A DNA stretch of 64,000 nucleotides from an uncultured Flavobacteriales bacterium (lineage in GTDB: Bacteria > Bacteroidota > Bacteroidia > Flavobacteriales_G > Salibacteraceae), in NCBI GenBank assembly GCA_905479105.1, contig CAJQLE010000001.1:423628-487627 (forward strand), read 5' to 3'. A program made the position numbers and the translations under genes. Below the pieces are notes generated by a model. That model saw only the letters and a list, made by a program, of their open reading frames with translations, did no database searches and was not told the DNA's origin. Shown one piece after another: positions 27,473 through 35,443 of this stretch; positions within the stretch are counted from its first letter, which is position 1; each line of letters starts with the position of its first letter.

Positions 27473-27480
27473 TACCTTTG
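27473..27480 (+). promoter_or_regulatory. -7 promoter element (TACCTTTG) of the thioesterase-mrp unit
   Basis: An exact TAnnTTTG match 23 bases before the ATG at 27504. Confidence 0.5.
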
Positions 27481-27503
27481 CACTAAAATAAATTGAAAAC
27501 GAA

Positions 27504-28025
27504 ATGAAGTCAAAATTTGCTTCAGAATCAACCGCCACATCTACACACATTGTCTTACCTGATGATACTAATACATTAGGCAATCTAATGGGAGGAAGAT
27601 TAATGTATTGGATGGACGTAATTGCTGCCGTTGCCGCGCACAGGCATTCACGAAGAATTGTAGTAACCGCTTCTGTAAACAACATATCATTCAATCAACC
27701 TATCAAGCTTGGTGACATTCTAACACTAGAAGCGAGCGTTACGAGGTCTTTTAACTCTAGCATGGAAGTGTTTATCGAAGTATACACTGATGACCCCCGA
27801 ACGGGTGCCAAGAAGAAGAGCAATGAAGCAATTTTCACATTTGTGGCTGTTGACCAGCTTGCTAATGCCATTGAAGTGCCCGAACTAATTCCTGAAACAG
27901 CTGTTGAAAAACAGAGGTTTGAGGCAGCATTGAGGAGAAAACAGTTGAGTCTAATTTTAGCTGGTAAAATGAAACCGAAAGATGCGACAGAACTAAAAGC
28001 AATATTTGAAGATTTAGCAGAATAA
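27504..28025 (+). CDS. Acyl-CoA thioesterase, hotdog fold
   Basis: 173 residues. HIVLPDDTNTLGNLMGGRLMYWMD is the conserved hotdog helix region with the catalytic Asn/Asp surroundings of YciA/ACOT-type enzymes, followed by TASVNNISFNQPIKLGD. It hydrolyses acyl-CoA to free acid and CoA; chain length is not predictable. It precedes mrp by 2 bases. A second, different hotdog thioesterase is encoded at 51739. Confidence 0.88.
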   Translation: MKSKFASESTATSTHIVLPDDTNTLGNLMGGRLMYWMDVIAAVAAHRHSRRIVVTASVNNISFNQPIKLGDILTLEASVTRSFNSSMEVFIEVYTDDPRTGAKKKSNEAIFTFVAVDQLANAIEVPELIPETAVEKQRFEAALRRKQLSLILAGKMKPKDATELKAIFEDLAE

Positions 28026-28027
28026 GA

Positions 28028-29092
28028 ATGGCAACCAATAACGAAAAATTAATGGAGGCGCTCAGTTATGTGATTGAGCCGGAATTGAAAAAAGATATTG
28101 TAAGTCTTGGATTAGTTTCAAATGTAAAAGTTGAGGGAAATACTGTTTCATTTCATGTAAAATCAAGCAATCCTGCAATGCATTACCGAAAGCGCATCGA
28201 AGAAGCTTGCATTCATCAGGTTAGAAGGTTTCTAGGGGATGATGTAGCGGTGATGATAGAAGTTGACTCACTTCCAAAAAGCAGTAAACGTCCAATTGAA
28301 CAGCGAAAATTTCTTCCGGGTGTAAAAAAATTCATTGCGGTAGCTTCTGGAAAAGGTGGAGTAGGCAAAAGCACCATTTGCGCAAATATTGCTGCTGGAT
28401 TAGCAAAAAGAGGTTATAAAGTTGGCTTGGTAGATGCTGATATCTACGGGCCATCAATGCCGTTGATGTTCGATGTTGTTGATCAAAAGCCGGGATTGTC
28501 TGGCCCAGGCGAAAACAACAAAATGTTGCCCGTAGAAAACTATGGGGTTAAGATGCTTTCCATCGGTTTCTTTGCTGAAGCAAATCAAGCCATCGTTTGG
28601 CGTGGACCAATGGCCAGTAAAGCTCTAAAGCAAATGTTTGCTGACGTTGAGTGGGGTGAATTGGACTTTATGCTCATCGATCTACCTCCCGGCACTGGTG
28701 ACGTGCACTTATCATTGGTTCAAGACATTCCATTAGATGGAGTAGTTATTGTAAGTACGCCACAAAACGTGGCTTTAGCTGATGCTCGGAAAGGTGTTGG
28801 TATGTTTAAACTGCCAGAAATCAACGTTCCTGTGCTTGGGATTGTAGAAAACATGAGTTGGTTTACACCTGCTGAACTCCCTAAAAACAAGTATTACATC
28901 TTTGGTCAAGAAGGTGCAAAGCGTTTGGCTGAAGAACTGGGCGTAGCTCTGCTTGGTCAGATCCCACTGGTGCAGAGTATCAGAGAATCTGGAGATGCAG
29001 GAAGGCCCGCTGTGCTCCAAGAAAATACGCCACAATCATCAGCGCTGAACGATATGATTGATCAAGTATTGAAATCCGTTGAAATTGACTAG
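28028..29092 (+). CDS. apbC: Mrp/ApbC-type Fe-S cluster carrier ATPase
   Basis: 354 residues. Residues ~1-95 are a DUF59/MIP18 domain, and a deviant P-loop GKGGVGKST follows near residues 108-116, then LVDADIYGPSMP and IDLPPGTGDVHLSL. The family delivers Fe-S clusters to apoproteins. The C-terminal CxxC that binds a bridging cluster in many homologs is absent; the corresponding stretch reads ENMSWFTPAELPKNKYYIFG, as I recall from other Bacteroidota. The adjacent nfu gene makes a cluster carrier that does have CxxC. Confidence 0.93.
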   Translation: MATNNEKLMEALSYVIEPELKKDIVSLGLVSNVKVEGNTVSFHVKSSNPAMHYRKRIEEACIHQVRRFLGDDVAVMIEVDSLPKSSKRPIEQRKFLPGVKKFIAVASGKGGVGKSTICANIAAGLAKRGYKVGLVDADIYGPSMPLMFDVVDQKPGLSGPGENNKMLPVENYGVKMLSIGFFAEANQAIVWRGPMASKALKQMFADVEWGELDFMLIDLPPGTGDVHLSLVQDIPLDGVVIVSTPQNVALADARKGVGMFKLPEINVPVLGIVENMSWFTPAELPKNKYYIFGQEGAKRLAEELGVALLGQIPLVQSIRESGDAGRPAVLQENTPQSSALNDMIDQVLKSVEID

Positions 29093-29099
29093 CAGTTCT

Positions 29100-29107
29100 T
29101 AACTTTG
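29100..29107 (+). promoter_or_regulatory. -7 promoter element (TAACTTTG) of nfu
   Basis: An exact TAnnTTTG match 8 bases before the nfu ATG, with GTTG 18 bases upstream as a possible -33 element. Confidence 0.5.
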
Positions 29108-29115
29108 AACCTTCT

Positions 29116-29376
29116 ATGGCAACTCCAAGACAAGAATTATTAGTTAGAGTAATCGAAGCACTTGATGAAATCCGTCCCTTTCTAAATGAAGACGGAGGAG
29201 ATCTAAGTGTTGTTGATATTACTGAAGATGGCATTTTAAAAATTGAGTTTATGGGTGCATGCAGTTCTTGCTCCATGAATAATATGACTTTTAAAAATGG
29301 TGTGGAAGATGCTATCAAGCGTTTAGTTCCGGAAATAAAAAGCGTGGAGCCGGTAAATTTTGCTTTATCTAATTAA
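29116..29376 (+). CDS. NifU-like (Nfu) Fe-S scaffold protein
   Basis: 86 residues, the stand-alone C-terminal NifU domain. FLNEDGGDLSVVDI and MGACSSCSMNNMTFKNGVE carry the conserved C49-SS-C52 motif, which binds a [4Fe-4S] cluster between two subunits. It lies directly after mrp, so the pair probably works in Fe-S cluster delivery. Confidence 0.93.
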   Translation: MATPRQELLVRVIEALDEIRPFLNEDGGDLSVVDITEDGILKIEFMGACSSCSMNNMTFKNGVEDAIKRLVPEIKSVEPVNFALSN

Positions 29377-29497
29377 TTTCCTTCTCTCCCCCAACCCTTT
29401 TATAATTTCTTGCGTGATAAGCTTTGGAAGGCAAAAGACCTCCGCTTATGAGTAGGAAATAATGAACGAGGGTTCACAGAAAATCTTTGAAAAAGCA

Positions 29498-29519
29498 ACG
29501 CAACCTATTAGAGTTGCGT
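29498..29519 (+). repeat. Inverted repeat before the ECF sigma factor gene
   Basis: ACGCAAC, 8 bases, GTTGCGT, ending 10 bases before the ATG at 29530. It could be an operator or an RNA hairpin that occludes the ribosome site. The rest of the 153-base gap contains nothing else recognised. Confidence 0.5.
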
Positions 29520-29529
29520 ATCTTAAAGC

Positions 29530-30096
29530 ATGCAAGCAGATTCCGATTTATTGGCGCGCTGTCGAAAGAACGACCGCAAAGCTCACAATGAGCTCTATCG
29601 TCAGTGTTTCGGTTATTTGCTAGTTATCTGTCGCAGATACAGCAACAATAAGGAAGATGCTGAGGCATTGCTCAACCAAGGGTTTTTAAAAATTATAACC
29701 AATCTCGATAAGTTTAAAGAGGAAGTGCCTTTCGGTTCTTGGATCGGACGAATTATGGTCAATACAATCATTGATCAATTCAGAAGAGATAAGAAAAGAA
29801 GAGAAAACATGAGTGGTCTCGAAATCGATGAAGTTCATTCAATGAAAAACGTTGATTTTAATGAGGCATCTCAAAATTTAGACGCAGAAGCTTTGGAGCA
29901 AATGATTCAACAATTACCAGAAACAAGTAAAAAGGTCTTCAACCTTTATGCTATTGACGGCTATACTCACAAAGAAATTGGTGAGATGTTGAATATTAGT
30001 GATGGCACGAGTAAATGGCATGTTTCTCATGCCAGGAAAGTTCTTCAAGAAATGCTTAAAAAGACGATGCACAATATGATGACGATAACGCTTTAA
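29530..30096 (+). CDS. ECF-type RNA polymerase sigma factor
   Basis: 188 residues. Region 2 is seen in NELYRQCFGYLLVICRRYSNN, DAEALLNQGFLKIITNLDKF and PFGSWIGRIMVNTIIDQFRR. Region 4 is LPETSKKVFNLYAIDGYTHKEIGEMLNISDGTSKWHVSHARKVL with a helix-turn-helix. It directs transcription of a small regulon. The next gene, 5 bases on, encodes a membrane-anchored protein with an outer-membrane barrel and probably controls or is controlled by this factor. Confidence 0.9.
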   Translation: MQADSDLLARCRKNDRKAHNELYRQCFGYLLVICRRYSNNKEDAEALLNQGFLKIITNLDKFKEEVPFGSWIGRIMVNTIIDQFRRDKKRRENMSGLEIDEVHSMKNVDFNEASQNLDAEALEQMIQQLPETSKKVFNLYAIDGYTHKEIGEMLNISDGTSKWHVSHARKVLQEMLKKTMHNMMTITL

Positions 30097-30101
30097 GTTA
30101 A

Positions 30102-31403
30102 ATGAACAGCAAGCACGACATAGACAATCTGTTTAGAGTAAAGCTCCAAGGTCAAGAGATTCAAGGCGCTTATTCTGATGGTGCCTGGAAAGGAGCTAAT
30201 GCTCTTCTGAATAAGCACTTCAAAGCCCTTTTCTTCAAAAAAGTTGCCTTTATTGGTATTCCACTCTTAGTCGGAATTACTGCGATTTCTTTATTCCTGA
30301 TAGAGGAAAATAAGGAATCAAGGCTGACAACTGAGGCTGTAGCAAGTTCATCTCCAAAATCAACTAATATTCAGCCTTTTATTGAAGAGACGAATGCTGA
30401 ATTCACTAAAAAGAAGACAGCGGTAAAGGTTCAGTCCAAGGCAACAACTTCTTCAACTGAAATAACAGAGGCCAGCTCTGCGATTGTTTCGTCTACAGCT
30501 TTAAATGCATCTGTTACTTCTATTGTTCCAAGTTCATCCTATAATTCAGGAAATCAGCTTGAACCAATTGCAGTTGCTGCTCGAACATCAAATAATCTAA
30601 GCGTAAATACGCCTGCTATTTCGTCCATTAAAACATCAAATTCCACCGTAAAAGCGGTTGAAAATAAATTGCAAGAAAGTCTTAGAAATGAAGAACTGCA
30701 ATCGATGCCCGTGTTTAGCATTGGTGGTATGGCAAACAATAGCATTGCGGCAAATATTCCACTTCGAAGCAGCCCAACACATGAAAGTTTGATGCAAAAA
30801 CTTAGAAAAATTGAACTTGGTTTTACAGCAGGAACATTAGTGTCAAATGGACTGAAAAACGTGAATCAAAAACGTGAAAGTCCTTCGATTGGAGTGTTCG
30901 TTGGTTTAACCGCAGCTTATCACATTAACGCTCGTTTGTTTGTGTCTTCAGGAGTTATAGTTCATGAACGAAGTAAATTAGCAAGTAAGCAACTAGAACA
31001 AACCTCTCCGGCTGGAGCTGTTTATTCGCTTGCTCAAAACCTTACTTACGTAGATATTCCTCTTCAAATAGGTTATAACATTGGAGCAAGACACTCTGTG
31101 TTGTTTGGTATGACCTTTAGTCCTTTGGTTGGTTACGTGCCATCTACTGAAGTGAACAATGTCGACAACTCAAGCTCTGAAACAACGAGAGCAAAATCTT
31201 TTGATCGGGATGGCTTTGCCAATTTTGATGTAGCAGGTGCTTTAGGTTATCGTTTCCAATTGACGCATAAGCTAGACTTGACTTCAGACCTGAGATATGG
31301 CTTATTTGATGTTACGGATAATCAGTATTTCAATACTGGCTTGGTTGATGATCGAAACCATCAATTCAGAGTGGGAATTAACTACCGATTTATCAATCGT
31401 TAA
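30102..31403 (+). CDS. Membrane-anchored protein with C-terminal beta-barrel, paired with the ECF sigma factor
   Basis: 433 residues. Residues 1-43 are polar (cytoplasmic side), with a helix KKVAFIGIPLLVGITAISLFLI at ~46-67. Then comes a Ser/Thr-rich linker of about 150 residues, and ~225-433 is an outer-membrane beta-barrel-like region (GVFVGLTAAYHINARLFVSSG, ending FRVGINYRFINR). The layout suggests an envelope-spanning anti-sigma-like sensor, a gene pair common in Bacteroidota, but the N-terminal region shows no classical zinc anti-sigma motif. It overlaps convergent recJ by 11 bases. Confidence 0.72.
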   Translation: MNSKHDIDNLFRVKLQGQEIQGAYSDGAWKGANALLNKHFKALFFKKVAFIGIPLLVGITAISLFLIEENKESRLTTEAVASSSPKSTNIQPFIEETNAEFTKKKTAVKVQSKATTSSTEITEASSAIVSSTALNASVTSIVPSSSYNSGNQLEPIAVAARTSNNLSVNTPAISSIKTSNSTVKAVENKLQESLRNEELQSMPVFSIGGMANNSIAANIPLRSSPTHESLMQKLRKIELGFTAGTLVSNGLKNVNQKRESPSIGVFVGLTAAYHINARLFVSSGVIVHERSKLASKQLEQTSPAGAVYSLAQNLTYVDIPLQIGYNIGARHSVLFGMTFSPLVGYVPSTEVNNVDNSSSETTRAKSFDRDGFANFDVAGALGYRFQLTHKLDLTSDLRYGLFDVTDNQYFNTGLVDDRNHQFRVGINYRFINR

Positions 31404-33129
31404 ACCTGATGTCCTTCACCATTATCTGAAGAGACGTTTGGCCTCTGTATTCATTTTTCTCTAGAGAGTAGGCGAGGCTAAACCGTCTTCCTTTTTGAAC
31501 TTCTTTTTCATGCTCTCCCAACCCGAAGCCTATTCCACCAAAAGCTTTATGGTCGGCTCCGTCCTGAGTTACTTCGAATTTGAGATGAGACCCATCTCCT
31601 ACACATTTAGATCTTCCCGTATCTTTTAGGTTATGCGTTACAAAAACGGGTGTCATATTATTCGGCCCAAAAGGTGCCATGCGTTGAATTTGATTGAAAA
31701 AATTCATCGTCAATTGATCTAGGTTAACTTCTAAATCAACCTCAATAGATGGAATCAACTGATCATCGGTAATGGTCTCTGAGACCGCTTTTTCGAATCG
31801 TGTTCGAAACTCATCGATTAAATTTAATTCTAACGTCATTCCGGCAGCAGCGGGATGACCCCCAAAAGATGTCAATAGATCAGAACATTTTTCAATAGCG
31901 GCATGCACGTCAAAACCCAAAACAGAGCGCGCTGAACCAGATGCTTTTCCATTTGATTCGGTAAGAATAATAGTTGGACGATAATAGTGATCTTGAATGC
32001 GTGATGCTGCAATACCAATAACGCCCTTATGCCAATGAGGCGCAAAAAGCATGGTAGATTTTGTGCTCTGCATTTCATTATTGCTTTGAATCATTTCTAG
32101 TGCCGCATCAAGTGTTTGCAAATCAACCTCGCGTCTGTCAGTATTCTTTTGATTTACATCAGCCGCAGGCACTTCTGCTTGTTTTTGAGTCTTAGAAATA
32201 AGTAAATCCACGGCTAGACTTCCGTGCTTCATTCTTCCAGCGGCATTGATTCGCGGACCGATCTTAAAGACCACATCGGTAACCGTCAGCTCTTTTTTAA
32301 TTAACGCGCCATCTTGAGCTAAGCCAGCACCCTCCAGTAATTGCGCCAAACCGGGTCTTAAGGTCTTTTCCATAAGCTTCATGCCGAAGTAAGTCAAAAC
32401 ACGGTTTTCACCAGTCATTGGCACAATATCAGATGCAGAAGCAATGGCCACTAAATCGATATATTTTAATGGTTCTTCCTTATCTAAATCCCAAGTTAGA
32501 GAAAGTGCTTGAACCAACTTAAATCCGATACCGCATCCGCATAGCGACTTATATGGATACTCACAATCCGATTGCAATGGGTTCAAAATGGCGAATGCTT
32601 TTGGAAGAGATTTTCCAGGAAGGTGATGATCGCAAATGATGAAGTCGATTCCTTTTTCATTCGCGTAATCAACTTGATTGATGGCTTTAATTCCACAATC
32701 TAAGGCAATCATAAGCGTCACGCCATTATCGTAGGCAAAGTCAATTCCCTGCATGCTCACTCCATAGCCTTCGGCATAACGATCCGGAATGTAATAGCTC
32801 ACATTCTCGTAATGCTCTATCAAGAAACCGTAAAGCAAGGAAACAGCAGTGGTACCATCCACATCATAATCGCCATAAACCAAAATTTTCTCTCCGTTTT
32901 CGATGGCTTCAGAAATTCTCGTGACGGCCTTCTCCATATCCTTCATCAAAAAAGGATTATGAAGATGTTTTAAAGAAGGGTTAAAAAAGGACTTGGCTCT
33001 TTCAAAATCGGTAATTCCACGTTGAAGTAAGAGACTTGCTAATGCTGCGCTCGCATTGATTCCTCGCATCAGATCTTGCAAAGCTTGATCTTCCGGTAAA
33101 GTCTTATGATTCCAACGTTTTTGCAGCAT
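31393..33129 (-). CDS. recJ: Single-stranded-DNA-specific exonuclease RecJ
   Basis: 578 residues. DHH-family phosphoesterase motifs are YGDYDVDGTTAVSLL (near 84-98), ALDCGIKAI and CDHHLPG (near 165); the DHHA1 part includes HKGVIGIAASRI and SFGGHPAAAGMTLE. RecJ degrades single strands 5' to 3' in recombination and mismatch repair. It is the last gene of the DAHP synthase-LysM-recJ run, 23 bases after the LysM gene. Confidence 0.95.
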   Translation of the reverse strand: MLQKRWNHKTLPEDQALQDLMRGINASAALASLLLQRGITDFERAKSFFNPSLKHLHNPFLMKDMEKAVTRISEAIENGEKILVYGDYDVDGTTAVSLLYGFLIEHYENVSYYIPDRYAEGYGVSMQGIDFAYDNGVTLMIALDCGIKAINQVDYANEKGIDFIICDHHLPGKSLPKAFAILNPLQSDCEYPYKSLCGCGIGFKLVQALSLTWDLDKEEPLKYIDLVAIASASDIVPMTGENRVLTYFGMKLMEKTLRPGLAQLLEGAGLAQDGALIKKELTVTDVVFKIGPRINAAGRMKHGSLAVDLLISKTQKQAEVPAADVNQKNTDRREVDLQTLDAALEMIQSNNEMQSTKSTMLFAPHWHKGVIGIAASRIQDHYYRPTIILTESNGKASGSARSVLGFDVHAAIEKCSDLLTSFGGHPAAAGMTLELNLIDEFRTRFEKAVSETITDDQLIPSIEVDLEVNLDQLTMNFFNQIQRMAPFGPNNMTPVFVTHNLKDTGRSKCVGDGSHLKFEVTQDGADHKAFGGIGFGLGEHEKEVQKGRRFSLAYSLEKNEYRGQTSLQIMVKDIRFND

Positions 33130-33152
33130 TACTAACTTCTAATTTTCTTACT

Positions 33153-34280
33153 TCAATAATCACTGAATTCCTCCAATTCGAGAAGCTTTCTGTCATCCAT
33201 AGTTCCTGAAATGATCCCAAAAGGATTGTATTCAAACTTATCATGAATGCTGATAAAAGTCTCTCCTTCAAGAATAACAACTTTAAACTTTCCATGCAAT
33301 GTTTCAACCGGTTTTGACGATCTAATCAAATCAATATACCCCTGTCTTGAATCCTGAAATTCAGCCGGAAATGACTTTTCAATGATTTTAATTTTTCCTT
33401 TTTTAACCTTGACATGAAACCGTACTCTATTCACTTCAGCATTTATACCAACCGGTATAATCATACCGCGAAACGATTCAATACTATCATTAATATATCT
33501 CCCTTTTATATCATTCATGTCAAGAAAGTTGGTGTTTGAGTTGGTCTCCGAACGCTCGTCTCTAAGGTTTGTCACAACACCTTCGGGATTAACGCGTAAT
33601 AAAAAATACTCCTTCAAATAAAGGGAGCTTTCCCCTTCCTTTTTAAACAATTTCAAACGATCATCAATCACAGCAGAAACAGGAGTGTTTTTTGGCTCGA
33701 TTGCTTCTTTTGGCTCTCCTAAGAGAACTTCCTCCTTTTGAAACCCTTCCTTATCCAACACAGGCTTTTCATTAATCTCTTCCTGTAATATTTCAAGGTC
33801 CGTCAATCCTTCAGAAAGGGTCTTTGACAGTTCAGATAATATCGCAATCTGTTCTTCATCTGCATCAGGAACTGGTTTCTTAACTTCCTCTTCGAGAATC
33901 AGCAATTCGGTCGCCTCTTCAATGGCTTTTTGGTCCTTTTTCTTTTCGCGTTTAGTCTTTGTGCCTGTAGTCTCCGCCAACCCCATTTCCGCAGCCACTT
34001 CCATCATTCTAGCAGCTGACTCATCGGTATAGGGAATACGAATATTGATGCGAATAATAAGAGGATCTGTCAGCGCTGAATTTTCCTTTTTTATGGCTTC
34101 AAGGTTTGCGTTATACGCTGATGCAATCGCTTCTAGCGTTTGGCCTTCTAGAACCTCATGAATGTAAAAAGGGTCTCCAACAAAAATCTTTATTAAAGGA
34201 TTGATATTATTGATCTCTTGAGCCTCTGAATAAGCACTTAAAAGAATGGAAAAAATTAATATTGCAAGACGCCAGGTCAT
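33153..34280 (-). CDS. Exported LysM-domain protein
   Basis: 375 residues. Signal peptide 1-21 (ILLSAYSEAQ). One LysM domain at ~38-85 (FYIHEVLEGQTLEAIASAYNA) suggests peptidoglycan binding. Residues ~105-200 are very rich in Lys and Glu (coiled-coil-like). The rest shows beta character with VSAVIDDRLKLFKKEGESSLY; no enzyme motif was recognised. Its start overlaps the end of the DAHP synthase gene by 4 bases (ATGA), so translation is coupled, although no functional tie is obvious. Confidence 0.75.
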   Translation of the reverse strand: MTWRLAILIFSILLSAYSEAQEINNINPLIKIFVGDPFYIHEVLEGQTLEAIASAYNANLEAIKKENSALTDPLIIRINIRIPYTDESAARMMEVAAEMGLAETTGTKTKREKKKDQKAIEEATELLILEEEVKKPVPDADEEQIAILSELSKTLSEGLTDLEILQEEINEKPVLDKEGFQKEEVLLGEPKEAIEPKNTPVSAVIDDRLKLFKKEGESSLYLKEYFLLRVNPEGVVTNLRDERSETNSNTNFLDMNDIKGRYINDSIESFRGMIIPVGINAEVNRVRFHVKVKKGKIKIIEKSFPAEFQDSRQGYIDLIRSSKPVETLHGKFKVVILEGETFISIHDKFEYNPFGIISGTMDDRKLLELEEFSDY

Positions 34281-35398
34281 GCATCGAAAATATCTCTTTC
34301 GTTCAAATTTCGATTGACAATTTCAGTTTGGCGTTTAATGGAGGCATTGTGAATGAGAGTCCACATTTCCTTGATCAGCGACTCCTCCATTCCTTGCTCT
34401 TGCCCATATTTCATGCGATCTTGTATGATTTGAATCCATCGTTCAAGCTGGAACACTGTTACTCCAGAATCCGCTTTATACTGTCCTATCTCATCTACGA
34501 TGTCTAATCTCCGTTTCAGGTTCTCCAATAAATTGTAGTCTATCTCATCAATTAAAGACCTCAATCGCTCAAGTTTGTCAATGCTTACAGCGTCTACAAA
34601 ATGTGTCTTTCTAAATTCCAACTCATTTAAAAACGAATCGAAATTGGAGAGTACGATCTGTTGTTTAGGGTCGCTTAAAGCTTCGTCAGGATTTGGATGA
34701 ACTTCTATCATCAATCCATCAAAGGCTAAATCCAAGGCTTTCTGTGATACTTGATGAAGCAAGTTTCTTTTGCCTGCAATATGACTGGGATCAACGACTA
34801 TTTCAAGTTGTGGTAACTTGGTCTTGAGCTCAATTGGAATTTCCCAATTTGGCGAATTCCTGAATATATGGTCTTGGTAAGTATTAAACCCTCGGTGCAC
34901 AGCAACCAATTTGTTCAACCCCGCTTTTGAAAACCTTTCGAATGCCCCAATCCACAATTCTAAATCTGGGTTTAACGGATTCTTAATAAAAACAGGAATA
35001 TCCTCCCCTTCAAGGGCATTGGCTATTTCTTGCACAGAAAAAGGATTCACAGTGGTTCTGGCTCCAATCCACACAATTTCAATTCCAGCATCTAGAGCCA
35101 ATCTAACATGCTCTTCATTGGCCACTTCAACCATCCATTTTACACCAAATTGTTCTTGCGCTTTTCTAAGCCATGGCAGCGCTTCAGCTCCCATTCCTTC
35201 AAAGGTATTTGGTCTTGTACGCGGCTTCCAAATGCCTGCTCGCATCAAACGAACCTTTCCAGAGTTTGCAAAACTCTCTGCAATCTGCATGATCTGTGAT
35301 TCACTTTCAGCACTGCATGGCCCAGCAATGATTAATGGCTTAGCGTCTGGCTTTAGCCATTCAGAAGTAGGTATAATATGAATGTTTTCGGTTCCCAC
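34277..35398 (-). CDS. Bifunctional DAHP synthase / chorismate mutase
   Basis: 373 residues. Residues ~10-260 are a type I-beta DAHP synthase, like the KDO8P synthase fold (AGPCSAESESQ, RAGIWKPRTRPNTFEG, KNPLNPDLELWIGA, DPSHIAGKR). Residues ~275-365 are an AroQ chorismate mutase (LERLRSLIDEIDYNLLENLKRRLDI). It makes the first shikimate intermediate and also converts chorismate to prephenate, a fusion known in Bacteroidota and Firmicutes that lets prephenate feed back on the first step. Tyrosine made this way is the substrate class broken down by the hppD-hmgA pair elsewhere in the window. Confidence 0.93.
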   Translation of the reverse strand: MGTENIHIIPTSEWLKPDAKPLIIAGPCSAESESQIMQIAESFANSGKVRLMRAGIWKPRTRPNTFEGMGAEALPWLRKAQEQFGVKWMVEVANEEHVRLALDAGIEIVWIGARTTVNPFSVQEIANALEGEDIPVFIKNPLNPDLELWIGAFERFSKAGLNKLVAVHRGFNTYQDHIFRNSPNWEIPIELKTKLPQLEIVVDPSHIAGKRNLLHQVSQKALDLAFDGLMIEVHPNPDEALSDPKQQIVLSNFDSFLNELEFRKTHFVDAVSIDKLERLRSLIDEIDYNLLENLKRRLDIVDEIGQYKADSGVTVFQLERWIQIIQDRMKYGQEQGMEESLIKEMWTLIHNASIKRQTEIVNRNLNERDIFDA

Positions 35399-35443
35399 AA
35401 TGTAAAAACGAATGTAAGGATCGAAAGTTTGAATTGGACAGGA

